A stretch of DNA of 59,925 bases from an uncultured Methylophilaceae bacterium (lineage in GTDB: Bacteria > Pseudomonadota > Gammaproteobacteria > Burkholderiales > Methylophilaceae), in the NCBI GenBank assembly GCA_903870165.1, contig CAIQBW010000023.1, positions 1 to 59,925 on the forward strand, in the 5' to 3' direction. The notes under the pieces were generated by a model. That model had not been told where the DNA came from. It made no database searches and worked only from the letters and a program-made list of their open reading frames with translations. The position numbers and the translations under genes were made by a program. This document shows positions 30,046-39,568 of this stretch, one piece after another (within the stretch, counting starts at the first letter, position 1; each line of letters starts with the position of its first letter).

Positions 30046-30816
30046 ATGACAATGGAATGGTCTAAAACCACCTGGGATGAATTACCTGCCAAGTTAGAGT
30101 CGGCCAATTTTTCAGCTATTTTGCCTATTGGTGCGACCGAGCAGCATGGACCGCATATGGGCTGTGGAATGGATTACGTGCTCGCGGACGTTTTGTGTAA
30201 AGCAGTTGCAGAAAAAACCGAGGTCCCCATGTTGCCCACAATGCCTTATGGATGCTCGATAGGGCACAGTCAGAAATGGCCTGGCACGATCGCACTTCAG
30301 CCGATTACGCTGATCAACACAATTAAGGATATGGGCGACTGGGCTTATCACAGTGGGGTTCGTCGTTTGTTTATTGTTAATACCCACGTTACGAATGCTG
30401 CTCCCTTGCGTTGTGCTCTAGAAATGCTCCGTGCGAGTCATGATGACATGATGATTGCGGTCATCAACACAGCGCACTTAAGTAAACGTGCTAAAGAGTT
30501 TCAGCATGCCGATGGTGATGATTGGCATGCCAATGATGGAGAAACTTCGCTAATGTTAGCGACTGTGCCAGACATGGTGCGCATAGAAAAATTAAAAATG
30601 GCAGATGACCCTGATCGCACTGAAGGCTTGGTGTTTTCACATCCGGTGAATAGAACCAGTTTAAATGGCGTTACTGGTAGCCCTAGTCTTTCAAGTAAGG
30701 AAAAAGGCGAGACATGGTTTGCTTGGATGGTCGAGGATTTAAGTAATACGGTTTTAAAAGGTAAGCAAGAGCATCCTCCTTTGGGATATTCATATTTCGA
30801 TTCATTTAATGATTAA
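30046..30816 (+). CDS. Creatininase-family protein (guanidine operon)
   Basis: A 256-residue protein of the creatininase fold, a metal-dependent amidohydrolase family. Metal-ligand positions are kept as Glu32, His34, His37 and Asp43 (GATEQHGPHMGCGMD), plus Glu166 in ANDGETS. However, the usual NGHGGN motif reads NTHVTN (residues 112-117), and HAGExETS reads HANDGETS. It is therefore a divergent subgroup and its substrate is not creatinine by default. It is not part of the known carboxylation route for guanidine. The position between transporter and GMAS-like ligase suggests it acts on the imported compound. Confidence 0.8.
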   Translation: MTMEWSKTTWDELPAKLESANFSAILPIGATEQHGPHMGCGMDYVLADVLCKAVAEKTEVPMLPTMPYGCSIGHSQKWPGTIALQPITLINTIKDMGDWAYHSGVRRLFIVNTHVTNAAPLRCALEMLRASHDDMMIAVINTAHLSKRAKEFQHADGDDWHANDGETSLMLATVPDMVRIEKLKMADDPDRTEGLVFSHPVNRTSLNGVTGSPSLSSKEKGETWFAWMVEDLSNTVLKGKQEHPPLGYSYFDSFND

Positions 30817-30832
30817 TTAAGGATAGCAAACG

Positions 30833-32194
30833 ATGAAAACAGCAGCAGAAGTTAAGCATATTGAACTTAATCTGAAAGAAAAAGGTGTCAAATATTGTAT
30901 CGGCGCTTATGTAGATATCCATGGCATTCCTAAAGGCAAAGTCGTGCCGATTGATCACTTGCAACAAATGGCTAACGGCTCAGAACGCTATACAGGTTAT
31001 GCATTAGATGGATTAGGCCAAGGGCCAAGCGATGATGAAATTACTTCGGTCCCAGACTTAGATAAAATTATTCAATTACCATGGGAAACTAAAGTCGCTT
31101 GGATGCCAGCTGACAACTACTTTCAAGGCAACCCATATCCACTGAACACGCGTGTTGCTCTTAAAAATGTATTGGCAGAAGCTGAAAAAATGGGCTTCGG
31201 TATGAATCTGGGCATTGAATGCGAAATTTATTTGTTTGAGCAAAATGCCGATGGCAGTTTAAGTGTGCCTAATCCTGATGACAAACTGGCTAAAGCTGCT
31301 TATGACGTCAGCACATTTATGGATAACTTTACTTGGTTAGACAAAATGGCGACTGCGATGAATAGTTTAGGATGGGATTTATATTCATTCGACCATGAGG
31401 ATGGCAACAGCCAATTCGAATTTGATTTCAATTATAGCGATGCACTGACCATGTGTGACCGCTTTACTTTCTTCCGTTATATGGCAAAACATTATGCAAA
31501 GGAAGACGGCTTGTTAGCGACAACCATGCCTAAACCATTTGCCGATAAAACTGGGACTGGTGCGCATTTTAATATTTCACTTTATGACCTTAAAACTGGT
31601 GCGAATTTATTCGCATGCGATCCGAAAGATGACCCTCGTGGTTTAGGTTTAACCACTTTGGGGTACCAATTTATTGCAGGTATTTTAAAACACGGTCCTG
31701 CACTTTGCGCCGCATTCGCTCCGACAGTTAATAGTTACAAGCGTTTAGTACGCCGAGGTGCAATGAACTACTTTAGTTGGGCGCCAGTATTTAATTCTTT
31801 CGGATCAAATAATCGTACTAATTCAGTACGTGTGCCTATGGGTGGTGGACGTTGTGAATCTCGCAATGCGGATGGCTCAGTCAATCCATATTTAGCGGCG
31901 ACTTTGGCATTAGCAGCTGGCTTAGAGGGTATCAAAGAGGGATTGGATCCAGGAAAGCCAAATGAAGACAACTTGTATGAAATGACAGAAGAAGAGCGTG
32001 CAAAGCGTGGTATCGGTTTTCTTCCGCAAACATTGCAAGAGGCTGTCAAAGCCTTTGCCTCTGACCCATTAGTAGAAAAAACATTAGGCAAAGGACTGAG
32101 TGATGAGTTTATTAAATATAAAACGGAAGAGTGGGAAGCTTATCATCAGTCTGTTAGCCAATGGGAAATCAGCCGCTACAGCCACATGTTTTAA
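30833..32194 (+). CDS. Glutamine-synthetase-family ligase, GMAS-like (guanidine operon)
   Basis: A 453-residue GS-fold protein of the GlnT/GMAS type, clearly related to gmaS at 55452 (shared [11 protein letters not shown]-like start, [25 protein letters not shown] and NPYL blocks). Catalytic features remain: Glu129 and Glu131 in GIECEIY, His245 in GTGAHFN, and the ESR near the C-terminus. It differs in the nucleotide/amine loop: [12 protein letters not shown] where GmaS has [10 protein letters not shown]. It probably makes a gamma-glutamyl amide from glutamate, ATP and an amine. The amine is unknown; a guanidine- or methylguanidine-derived amine is my inference. Confidence 0.82.
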   Translation: MKTAAEVKHIELNLKEKGVKYCIGAYVDIHGIPKGKVVPIDHLQQMANGSERYTGYALDGLGQGPSDDEITSVPDLDKIIQLPWETKVAWMPADNYFQGNPYPLNTRVALKNVLAEAEKMGFGMNLGIECEIYLFEQNADGSLSVPNPDDKLAKAAYDVSTFMDNFTWLDKMATAMNSLGWDLYSFDHEDGNSQFEFDFNYSDALTMCDRFTFFRYMAKHYAKEDGLLATTMPKPFADKTGTGAHFNISLYDLKTGANLFACDPKDDPRGLGLTTLGYQFIAGILKHGPALCAAFAPTVNSYKRLVRRGAMNYFSWAPVFNSFGSNNRTNSVRVPMGGGRCESRNADGSVNPYLAATLALAAGLEGIKEGLDPGKPNEDNLYEMTEEERAKRGIGFLPQTLQEAVKAFASDPLVEKTLGKGLSDEFIKYKTEEWEAYHQSVSQWEISRYSHMF

Positions 32195-32211
32195 CAAGAG
32201 AATGATTTAAG

Positions 32212-32943
32212 ATGACAACAAAATTTGATCAAAATAAAGTGTTATGGGAAGAAGCAGTCCCTGGAGGGTGTCATTGGTCAGGATTGATGCGTCGGGGGAC
32301 GGCGCTTCGATTGACCGATTTGCAAGGTGCTGCAAATGTTTCAATGCTGTTATATAACGCTGAAGAGAAATTGGAGCGTTACAACATGCCAGACACTTTA
32401 AAGGCCCAACATACGGCATATTTAACGACAGGTAATGTTTGTTATTCCGACATGGGTCGCGTCTTGGCCTCAATTATTGATGACCGCGTTGGGTGGCATG
32501 ACACGGTTTGTGGCTTATCGGATGCTGAGCTCATTATGAAAAAATATGGCCCGAGTGACTATCAGTCAAATAGTAATGCCATGTATCGGAATGCCAAAGA
32601 TGGACTGCTAGTTGAATTGTCAAAACACGGCTTAGGAAAACGGGATTTGGTGCCGAATATCAATTTCTTTAGCAAAGTGATTGCTGACGAGAGCGGCACA
32701 CTAAGCTACATTGAAGGCCATAGTAAGGCTGGTGATTTTATTGATATCAGATTTGATATGAATGTCTTAGTGGTGCTGTCGACAGCACCACATCCACTCG
32801 ATCTTCGTCATCAATATCAACCCGCTGATGTGCTTTTAACTGCTTGGCATGCTGGTTTGGCAACGAATGAGGATGTTTGCGTCCAACATTGTGAACAAAA
32901 TAAGCGTGGGTTTATCAACACCACTCGCTTTTATGCAAGTTAA
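32212..32943 (+). CDS. DUF1989 protein UAAP1-like, carboxyguanidine deiminase subunit
   Basis: A 243-residue DUF1989 protein of the urea-amidolyase-associated type 1. Members of this pair have been shown in other bacteria to form carboxyguanidine deiminase (CgdAB), which converts carboxyguanidine to allophanate and ammonia. Visible motifs are GLMRRGTALRLTDLQG, the cysteine in DTVCGLSDAE and NINFFSKV. It is 8 bp before the second DUF1989 gene. I do not assign the A or B letter. Confidence 0.88.
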   Translation: MTTKFDQNKVLWEEAVPGGCHWSGLMRRGTALRLTDLQGAANVSMLLYNAEEKLERYNMPDTLKAQHTAYLTTGNVCYSDMGRVLASIIDDRVGWHDTVCGLSDAELIMKKYGPSDYQSNSNAMYRNAKDGLLVELSKHGLGKRDLVPNINFFSKVIADESGTLSYIEGHSKAGDFIDIRFDMNVLVVLSTAPHPLDLRHQYQPADVLLTAWHAGLATNEDVCVQHCEQNKRGFINTTRFYAS

Positions 32944-32952
32944 GGAATTTTT

Positions 32953-33615
32953 ATGTCGGCATCATTTGTAGCAAGTAAACTAGATCCAGCAAAAGCAATT
33001 TTGAACGAAGTTTGTAAAGCGGGAGATCCGTGGACGGGGATAGTGAAGAAGGGCCAAATTTTCCGCATCCTTGATCTAGAAGGCAATCAAGCTGTGGATA
33101 CTTTGTTTTATAACGCAGAAGATGCAGAAGAGCGATATAGCGCTGCAGACACTATTCAGAAACAAGGCAAGCTTTATCTGACCACTGGCTCGGTGCTTTA
33201 TTCCACTGAAGGTCGTCCAATGCTCACTATTATTGCGGACACTTGTGGCAGGCACGATACGCTTGGTGGCGCTTGTTCTTCAGAAAGTAATACGGTTCGT
33301 TATGATCTTGCTAAACGTCCAATGCATAGTTGTCGTGATAGTTTTATGCATGCGCTTCAGCACTCTTGCCATGTGCATGATCGTGACATGACCAAACGAG
33401 ATATTACAGCCAATATTAATTTTTTTATGAATGTGCCTGTTTCGCCACAGGGGGCTTTAAGCTTTGCTGACGGAATCTCAGGGGCTGGCAAGTATGTAGA
33501 AATGCGAGCGGAAATGGACATTCTGGTGCTGATTTCCAATTGTCCGCAATTAAATAATCCATGTAACGGCTATAACCCTACTCCAGTGCAATTGCTTATC
33601 TGGAATTCAAACTAG
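32953..33615 (+). CDS. DUF1989 protein UAAP2-like, carboxyguanidine deiminase subunit
   Basis: A 220-residue DUF1989 protein of type 2, the partner of the preceding gene. It has [24 protein letters not shown]-type core, the conserved cysteine pair region [10 protein letters not shown], and NINFFMNVP. Together the two are expected to deiminate carboxyguanidine made by the carboxylase at 33679. The stop codon (33613-33615) lies two bases before the first stem of a guanidine-II riboswitch. Confidence 0.88.
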   Translation: MSASFVASKLDPAKAILNEVCKAGDPWTGIVKKGQIFRILDLEGNQAVDTLFYNAEDAEERYSAADTIQKQGKLYLTTGSVLYSTEGRPMLTIIADTCGRHDTLGGACSSESNTVRYDLAKRPMHSCRDSFMHALQHSCHVHDRDMTKRDITANINFFMNVPVSPQGALSFADGISGAGKYVEMRAEMDILVLISNCPQLNNPCNGYNPTPVQLLIWNSN

Positions 33616-33617
33616 TT

Positions 33618-33661
33618 AGCGGGACGACCTGCTGATTGATCTTATAAGCGAGACGACTCGC
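33618..33661 (+). ncRNA. Guanidine-II riboswitch (mini-ykkC), tandem ACGA hairpins
   Basis: Two hairpins with identical ACGA tetraloops: P1 AGCGGG-ACGA-CCTGCT (33618-33633) and P2 GCGAG-ACGA-CTCGC (33648-33661), with a 14-nt linker. Two short stems closed by G-C pairs around ACGR loops are the definition of the mini-ykkC motif. It ends 5 bases before the GAGAG ribosome site of the carboxylase gene. ACTC in the 3' arm of P2 (33656-33659) can pair with GAGT (33669-33672), suggesting ribosome-site masking without ligand. Confidence 0.88.
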
Positions 33662-33678
33662 AGCTTGAGAGTTAAAAA

Positions 33679-36600
33679 ATGTTTACTAAAGTGTTAATTG
33701 CAAATCGAGGCGAAATTGCCTGCCGTGTCATTCGCACCCTTAAAAAAATGGGCATTCATTCGGTGGCTATATATTCCGATGCGGATGCGAATGCACGTCA
33801 TGTGTTAGATGCTGATGAAGCTTATTGTGTAGGCCCAGCACCAGCAGCTGAAAGCTATTTGAATATCGATCATATTTTGCAAATTGCCCAAAAAACGGGC
33901 GCTCAGGGCATACATCCTGGCTACGGATTCTTATCAGAAAATGCAGCTTTTGCTGAGCGGTGTGAAGCATTAGGCATTGCATTTATCGGACCTAGCCCAC
34001 AACAAATGCGCGACTTTGGTTTGAAACATACCGCCCGAGCATTAGCCGAAAAAAATGGCGTACCTTTGCTGCCAGGCACAGGCTTATTGGCTGGTGTTGA
34101 TGAAGCTAAATTAGAAGCTGAAAAGATTGGTTATCCAGTGATGTTGAAAAGTACCGCAGGCGGTGGCGGTATTGGGATGCAATTGATTTGGGGTGTGGAT
34201 GAGTTAGAAAGTGCATTTGCTTCTGTGCAACGACTTTCGAGTGCCAACTTTAAAGATACGGGCATTTATTTAGAAAAGTATGTTCAGGCCGCACGTCACA
34301 TTGAAGTGCAGATTTTCGGTAACGGATTAGGCGATGTGATTGCCCTAGGTGAGCGAGATTGCTCTGTTCAACGCAGAAACCAAAAGGTCATTGAAGAAAC
34401 GCCAGCTCCGAATATTACTCAGGAAGTGAGGGATGCGCTTGCGGCAACTGCGGTGAAACTAGGTAAGGCAATTAACTACCGCTCTGCTGGAACAGTTGAG
34501 TTTGTCTATGACAAAAGTACAGAAGAGTTTTACTTTTTGGAAGTGAATACTCGGTTGCAAGTAGAGCATGGCGTCACTGAACTGGTGAGCAGTGTTGATT
34601 TGGTTGAATGGATGATTCGAGTTGCGGCAGGTGAAACAGATGCTTTTGCTAACTACCAACATCAGCCGATTGGTCATGCAATTCAAGTGCGCTTGTATGC
34701 CGAGGATGCGAATAAAAACTTTCAGCCATCAAGTGGTGTGCTAACAGAAGTGAATTTTTCTCCAAATGCACGTATCGACACATGGGTAGAAACTGGCAGC
34801 GAGGTTTCGCCATTTTATGATCCTTTAGTGGCAAAGGTTTTGGTCCATGCCAAAGACAGAAGCGCTGCAGTAGCATCAATGCAATCCGTATTAGATGAAA
34901 CCCGCATTAGCGGCATTGAGACCAATTTAGAATATTTACGCCAGGTGCTTGCTGATAATGTGTTTCCGGCAGGTGAACAAATTACGCGCTATCTCAATAC
35001 GTTCAATTATCAGCCGCATACATTGGATGTCCTCGATGGCGGTGTGATGACCACCATACAAGACTATCCAGGCCGAATGGGTTACTGGGCAGTGGGGGTT
35101 CCACCATCTGGTCCAATGGATCATTTGGCATTTCGTTATGGCAATAAGCTCGTGGGAAATGCGGAAGGTGATGCTGGTTTAGAAATCACGCTTATTGGCC
35201 CTAAGCTGAAATTTAATAAAGCAGCGGTAATTGCAATTACTGGTGCGCCCATTGATGCAACGCTCGATGGAGCGCCTATTACCTTATGGCAATCTCATCA
35301 TATACAAGCGGGTAGCGTGCTCAAGTTGGGCAAAGTGGAGACGGATGGTTGCCGTAGTTATCTCTCCATTCAGGGTGGCTTTGATGTGCCTGATTATTTA
35401 GGGAGCAAATCGACCTTTACTTTAGGACAATTTGGCGGTCATGGAGGACGTGCGATTCGTGTTGGAGATGTGTTGCCTCTATCTAAGAAACCAGCCCAAT
35501 TTACTGCAAAAACGCTGCCTGTTGAGATGCGTCCCGTTTATACAAGCGAGTGGGAAATTGGTGTGTTATATGGCCCACACGGCGCACCAGATTTTTTTAC
35601 GAATGATGATATTGCCATGTTCTTCTCAACAGATTGGGAGGTGCATTACAACTCCAATACTACAGGGATTCGTTTGATTGGCCCCAAACCAACATGGGCG
35701 CGTAAAGATGGTGGTGAGGCAGGTCTTCACCCGTCGAACATTCATGACAATGCTTATGCGATTGGCACTGTAGACTTTACTGGCGACATGCCAGTAATTT
35801 TAGGGCCTGACGGACCGAGTTTGGGCGGCTTTGTTTGTCCTGCCACAATCGTTCAAGCTGAACTTTGGAAAATGGGGCAGTTAAAGGCGGGCGATAAAAT
35901 TCGTTTTAAACGATTGACGCAGGATGAGGCAAGGCAATTAGAGATTGCTCAAAATGCCGAAGTTACGACATTAATGCCTGCATCTAATGTCGTCATTCAA
36001 GCCACAGCAGTGCAAAGTTTTACGCCAATATTGGGCGAAATCACCGAAACTGAAAGCCAAGTAAAGGTGGTTTATCGTCAGGCAGGAGATAAGTATTTGC
36101 TCGTTGAATACGGCCCGCTCGTCTTGGATTTGACCTTGCGTTTCCGTATTCATGCATTGATGCAGTGGCTAGAAAAAGAAAATGTGCAGGGCATTCTTAA
36201 TCTCACGCCTGGCATTCGCTCATTACAAGTGCATTACGATAGTTTGGCACTTCCTGTTGAGAAGCTTCTGACGCTGCTCAAGTCTGCTGAGGCTTTATTA
36301 CCAGCCGTTGAGGAAATGGAAGTCCCAACCCGTATCGTGCATTTGCCATTGTCATGGGATGACGCTGCGACTAAGTTGGCGATTGAAAAGTATATGCAAT
36401 CGGTGCGTAAGGATGCGCCTTGGTGCCCAAGCAATATTGAATTTATTCGCCGTATTAATGGGCTCGATAGCATAGAAGATGTGAAACAAATCGTTTTTGG
36501 TGCGAGTTACTTAACCCTAGGACTAGGCGATGTTTATTTGGGTGCACCAGTGGCAACACCGGTCGATCCTCGCCATCGTTTGGTCACAACAAAATATAAT

Positions 36601-37281
36601 CCAGCGCGAACTTGGACGCCTGAAAATGCCGTGGGCATTGGTGGTGCTTATATGTGTGTGTACGGCATGGAAGGCCCTGGCGGCTATCAGTTTGTCGGTC
36701 GAACAATTCAGATGTGGAATCGTTGGAATCAAACCAAAGACTTCAAAGATGGCAAGCCATGGTTGCTGCGTTTCTTTGACCAAATTCGTTTCTATCCTGT
36801 GACGGAAGCAGAGCTTTTGCAAATGCGTGAAGATTTTCCACGTGGGAAATTCCAGCTCAATATCGAAGAGCAAACTTTTAAGCTCAAAGACTATACGGCT
36901 TTCTTAGAAAGAGAAGCTGAATCGATAGCAACATTCAAAGGCAAGCAACAAGCTTCTTTTGATGCAGAGCGTGAGCGCTGGATTGCGTCCGGTCAAGCGA
37001 ATTACAGCAATGAAAATGAAGCTGGACATGATGTAGCTGAAACGTTGGAGCTTGCCGATGGCAGTGCCGTTGTCAGTTCACATGTGGCTGGTAATTTATG
37101 GCAAATCAAAGTGAACGTTGGTGATGAAGTGACTGAAGGTGATGTGGTCGTGGTAGTTGAATCTATGAAGATGGAAATCTCTGTCACCGCATCATGTTCC
37201 GGCAAGGTCACCCATGTGCTTTGCCAAGAGGGTGGCGCAGTCGCGGCTGGTCAGCAACTTTTAGTCATTGCAGAAAAATAA
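33679..37281 (+). CDS. Biotin-dependent guanidine/urea carboxylase
   Basis: A 1200-residue carboxylase. Biotin carboxylase spans about 1-445 (ATP-grasp with [11 protein letters not shown]). The carboxyltransferase is built from a KipA/AHS2-like domain (about 456-770) and a KipI/AHS1-like domain (about 790-1035). The biotinyl domain at the C-terminus has ESMKME (biotinyl Lys1164). Such enzymes carboxylate urea or guanidine with ATP and bicarbonate. Two guanidine riboswitches and the deiminase pair favour guanidine as the true substrate, giving carboxyguanidine. The hydrolase domain is separate (next gene), unlike yeast urea amidolyase. Confidence 0.92.
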   Translation: MFTKVLIANRGEIACRVIRTLKKMGIHSVAIYSDADANARHVLDADEAYCVGPAPAAESYLNIDHILQIAQKTGAQGIHPGYGFLSENAAFAERCEALGIAFIGPSPQQMRDFGLKHTARALAEKNGVPLLPGTGLLAGVDEAKLEAEKIGYPVMLKSTAGGGGIGMQLIWGVDELESAFASVQRLSSANFKDTGIYLEKYVQAARHIEVQIFGNGLGDVIALGERDCSVQRRNQKVIEETPAPNITQEVRDALAATAVKLGKAINYRSAGTVEFVYDKSTEEFYFLEVNTRLQVEHGVTELVSSVDLVEWMIRVAAGETDAFANYQHQPIGHAIQVRLYAEDANKNFQPSSGVLTEVNFSPNARIDTWVETGSEVSPFYDPLVAKVLVHAKDRSAAVASMQSVLDETRISGIETNLEYLRQVLADNVFPAGEQITRYLNTFNYQPHTLDVLDGGVMTTIQDYPGRMGYWAVGVPPSGPMDHLAFRYGNKLVGNAEGDAGLEITLIGPKLKFNKAAVIAITGAPIDATLDGAPITLWQSHHIQAGSVLKLGKVETDGCRSYLSIQGGFDVPDYLGSKSTFTLGQFGGHGGRAIRVGDVLPLSKKPAQFTAKTLPVEMRPVYTSEWEIGVLYGPHGAPDFFTNDDIAMFFSTDWEVHYNSNTTGIRLIGPKPTWARKDGGEAGLHPSNIHDNAYAIGTVDFTGDMPVILGPDGPSLGGFVCPATIVQAELWKMGQLKAGDKIRFKRLTQDEARQLEIAQNAEVTTLMPASNVVIQATAVQSFTPILGEITETESQVKVVYRQAGDKYLLVEYGPLVLDLTLRFRIHALMQWLEKENVQGILNLTPGIRSLQVHYDSLALPVEKLLTLLKSAEALLPAVEEMEVPTRIVHLPLSWDDAATKLAIEKYMQSVRKDAPWCPSNIEFIRRINGLDSIEDVKQIVFGASYLTLGLGDVYLGAPVATPVDPRHRLVTTKYNPARTWTPENAVGIGGAYMCVYGMEGPGGYQFVGRTIQMWNRWNQTKDFKDGKPWLLRFFDQIRFYPVTEAELLQMREDFPRGKFQLNIEEQTFKLKDYTAFLEREAESIATFKGKQQASFDAERERWIASGQANYSNENEAGHDVAETLELADGSAVVSSHVAGNLWQIKVNVGDEVTEGDVVVVVESMKMEISVTASCSGKVTHVLCQEGGAVAAGQQLLVIAEK

Positions 37282-37292
37282 AGGAATACAAA

Positions 37293-38666
37293 ATGAATTT
37301 AGAAATTGCGCATTTAAGAGGCCTTTATTTGTCGGGGAAGCTCAGCCCAGCTGAGTTAGTCCAAAAGTTGGATGCTCAAATTGGTACCCAAGACGACAGA
37401 CATATTTGGATACGCCGATTAAGCCTCGATGAAATGATGGTGTATGCCGATCAATTGGCGAATAAAAATCCAGCAGACTTGCCTTTGTATGGAATCCCTT
37501 TTGCTGTCAAAGACAATATTGATCTAGCGGGCATCCTGACGACTGCCGGTTGTCCTGAATATGCATATCTTCCAGAAAAAAGTGCCTATGTTGTGCAGCA
37601 GTTGATTGATGCCGGCGCTATTCCTGTAGGTAAAACGAATCTAGACCAATTTGCCACGGGGCTGGTTGGCACACGATCTCCTTATGGTGCCTGCCAAAAT
37701 AGTTTCGATCCTGCATACATTTCTGGCGGCTCTAGTTCTGGGTCTGCTGTGTCTGTTGCACTTGGCTTGGTGAGCTTTAGTTTGGGAACAGATACTGCTG
37801 GCTCTGGCCGTGTGCCAGCAGCATTTAATAACTTGGTTGGTTTAAAACCAAGCTGTGGTTTGTTGAGTACATCAGGCGTTGTGCCAGCTTGCCGTACCTT
37901 GGATTGTGTTTCTATTTTTGCATTAACTGCAAAAGATGCTGAGACTGTTTTAGCCAGTGCGCAAGGTTTTGATGAGGATGATCCTTATTCGAGAGAACCG
38001 TTGCCTACTGAAACTAAACTAAAACCAGCATTTACTTTTGGCGTGCCCAAACTAGAGCAACTAGCCTTTTTTGAAAATCCAGAAACGCCTGGTTTGTTTC
38101 AAGAGGCGATAGCTCAATTAAAAGCCTTGGGAGGCAAAGCAGTTGAAATCGATTTTGAGCCTTTTTTGGCAACTGCCAGATTGCTATATGAAGGTCCTTG
38201 GGTTGCAGAGCGTTATGCAGCCATTCAAGATTTCTTTGAATCCCATGCTGAGGCTATTTTTCCTGTGACGCGTCAGATTATAGGGGGTGCTGTGAAGTTT
38301 TCAGCGGCTGACACCTATCGTGCAATGTATAAGCTTAAAGCGATGCAGCGCAAATGTGCAGGTGTTTGGGATGATGTGGATATCATCGTTACGCCAACCG
38401 CAGGCACGCTCTATAAAATTGACGAAGTCAATGCAGATCCAGTGCGCTGCAATTCCAATTTGGGTTACTACACCAACTTTATGAACCTCTTAGATTTGTC
38501 AGCGGTGGCTATTCCTACAGGGTTCCAAAAGAATGGATTGCCGTTTGGCATTACTGTCTGTGCCCCAGCGTTTAGTGATATGAAATTGCTAGACCTAGCA
38601 AATCAGGTGCAACAAAAATCAGCTAAAAAATTGGGTGCAACACAACTTCCATTTACTCAACATTAA
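37293..38666 (+). CDS. atzF: Allophanate hydrolase, amidase domain
   Basis: A 457-residue amidase-signature enzyme that hydrolyses allophanate to ammonia and CO2. The Ser-Ser-Lys centre is seen in IPFAVKDNIDL, ISGGSSSGSAVSV and GTDTAGSGRVPAAFNN; the last is typical of allophanate hydrolase rather than GatA. I chose the ATG at 37293, with AAAGGAAT upstream, not a longer frame inside the carboxylase gene. AtzF proteins usually have about 600 residues. Here the C-terminal domain is a separate gene that begins 9 bp later. Confidence 0.9.
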   Translation: MNLEIAHLRGLYLSGKLSPAELVQKLDAQIGTQDDRHIWIRRLSLDEMMVYADQLANKNPADLPLYGIPFAVKDNIDLAGILTTAGCPEYAYLPEKSAYVVQQLIDAGAIPVGKTNLDQFATGLVGTRSPYGACQNSFDPAYISGGSSSGSAVSVALGLVSFSLGTDTAGSGRVPAAFNNLVGLKPSCGLLSTSGVVPACRTLDCVSIFALTAKDAETVLASAQGFDEDDPYSREPLPTETKLKPAFTFGVPKLEQLAFFENPETPGLFQEAIAQLKALGGKAVEIDFEPFLATARLLYEGPWVAERYAAIQDFFESHAEAIFPVTRQIIGGAVKFSAADTYRAMYKLKAMQRKCAGVWDDVDIIVTPTAGTLYKIDEVNADPVRCNSNLGYYTNFMNLLDLSAVAIPTGFQKNGLPFGITVCAPAFSDMKLLDLANQVQQKSAKKLGATQLPFTQH

Positions 38667-38675
38667 GACATCAAT

Positions 38676-39083
38676 ATGACACAAGATAATGCAATGATAG
38701 AGGTAGCCGTTTGTGGAGCACACATGAGCGGACTGCCGCTGAATGCACAATTAACGAGCCTGGGCGGTGAGTTTGTAAAAAAGGTAAAAACAGCCTCAAC
38801 GTATAAGTTGTTCAAATTAAATGGTTTTGTGCCAGCGCGTCCAGGTCTTCTTAGAGTGCAGGCTGATGGCACGGCGATTGCTTTAGAAGTATGGCGTTTG
38901 CCCTTGAGTCATTATGGTGCATTTGTTGCAGGCGTGCCTGCACCACTTGGCTTTGGCACATTGATCCTAGAAGATGAAACAACCGTCCAAGGTTTTTTGT
39001 GTGAAGCGTATGCTACACAAGATGCGGTTGATATTTCGGCAATGGGTGGCTGGCGTGAGTTTTTAATTGCTGAAGCCGTTTAG
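38676..39083 (+). CDS. Allophanate hydrolase C-terminal domain as a separate protein
   Basis: A 135-residue protein matching the C-terminal, gamma-glutamylcyclotransferase-like domain of AtzF. It starts MTQDNAMIEVAVCGAHMSG and contains LNGFVPARPGLLRVQADGTAIALEVW. In full-length AtzF this domain helps complete the reaction. Here it has its own ATG and a stop separates it from the amidase, with 9 bp between. No frameshift repair restores fusion: the upstream stop is followed by a short spacer. It probably assembles in trans. It is the last gene of the guanidine operon. Confidence 0.82.
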   Translation: MTQDNAMIEVAVCGAHMSGLPLNAQLTSLGGEFVKKVKTASTYKLFKLNGFVPARPGLLRVQADGTAIALEVWRLPLSHYGAFVAGVPAPLGFGTLILEDETTVQGFLCEAYATQDAVDISAMGGWREFLIAEAV

Positions 39084-39225
39084 TTTTATTGTGATCTGAT
39101 TACAAGATTGGCAAATGAAAATCTAAACAATCTGCACCAAATTGATAATAACGAACTTCATTTGCTAGCATAAGGCGTTATCAAGATCATTGCCCTTAAA
39201 ACGTTTGAAGTTTAGTTGATTCTAC

Positions 39226-39271
39226 TGCACTCAATTGGTGCGATATGAGTGCCTTGGAAGTTAATGGTGCA
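39226..39271 (+). promoter_or_regulatory. Two NtrC-type sites upstream of porin-glnK-amtB
   Basis: TGCACTCAATTGGTGCG (39226-39242) matches TGCAC-N7-GTGCA at nine of ten half-site bases. TGGAAGTTAATGGTGCA (39255-39271) has a perfect right half and a weaker left half. They lie about 220-265 bp upstream of the -24 box, workable for a looping enhancer protein. Confidence 0.5.
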
Positions 39272-39490
39272 TTTATAGCTTTGAAGCTCTCTATTTGAGC
39301 TTTAGTGTATTTAGGTAGAGGCTTCTTAAATGGTTAGTCTCTTGTCTAGCTAGGTTCTTAGCGCCATTAAACCTCGCAAAGTCTAACTTATTAATTTTAA
39401 ATAGAATTAATAATTGTCATTTAAAGCATGAAGTTGAATATATTGTCTGATGCAGAGCATCTAGTCTCATTTTTTATCCGTTTTGAAAGT

Positions 39491-39506
39491 TGGCACGGTG
39501 ATTGCT
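39491..39506 (+). promoter_or_regulatory. Sigma-54 promoter of porin-glnK-amtB
   Basis: TGGCACGGTGATTGCT is an exact match to TGGCACG-N4-TTGCW. The predicted start is near 39518, about 50 bp before the porin ATG. With the upstream NtrC-type sites this indicates induction on nitrogen limitation. Confidence 0.85.
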
Positions 39507-39568
39507 TATTAAAATCTGTAAAACTTTTGTTTTTTTATTTTTTGCATTTTTATTTAAAAGGAAAAATT

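Larger units (their letters stand above)
39084..39568 (+). other. Intergenic region upstream of the porin
   Basis: The 485-bp gap has no convincing gene and no clear terminator for the guanidine operon. It holds NtrC-type dyads near 39226 and 39255, a TGCACCA half-site at 39133, a 9-bp inverted repeat TTATTAATT/AATTAATAA (39388-39396 and 39405-39413), and a sigma-54 promoter at 39491. An open frame continues upstream of the porin to 39428 but lacks a ribosome site and is not used. Confidence 0.6.

Noticed and set aside
37194-37292. Overlapping extension of allophanate hydrolase into the carboxylase gene
   Set aside because: The extra residues are a frame-shifted read of the biotinyl domain; the ATG at 37293 has a clear ribosome site.
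39428-39568. Longer N-terminus for the porin starting at 39428
   Set aside because: It would remove the signal peptide from the N-terminus, has no ribosome site, and spans the sigma-54 promoter.
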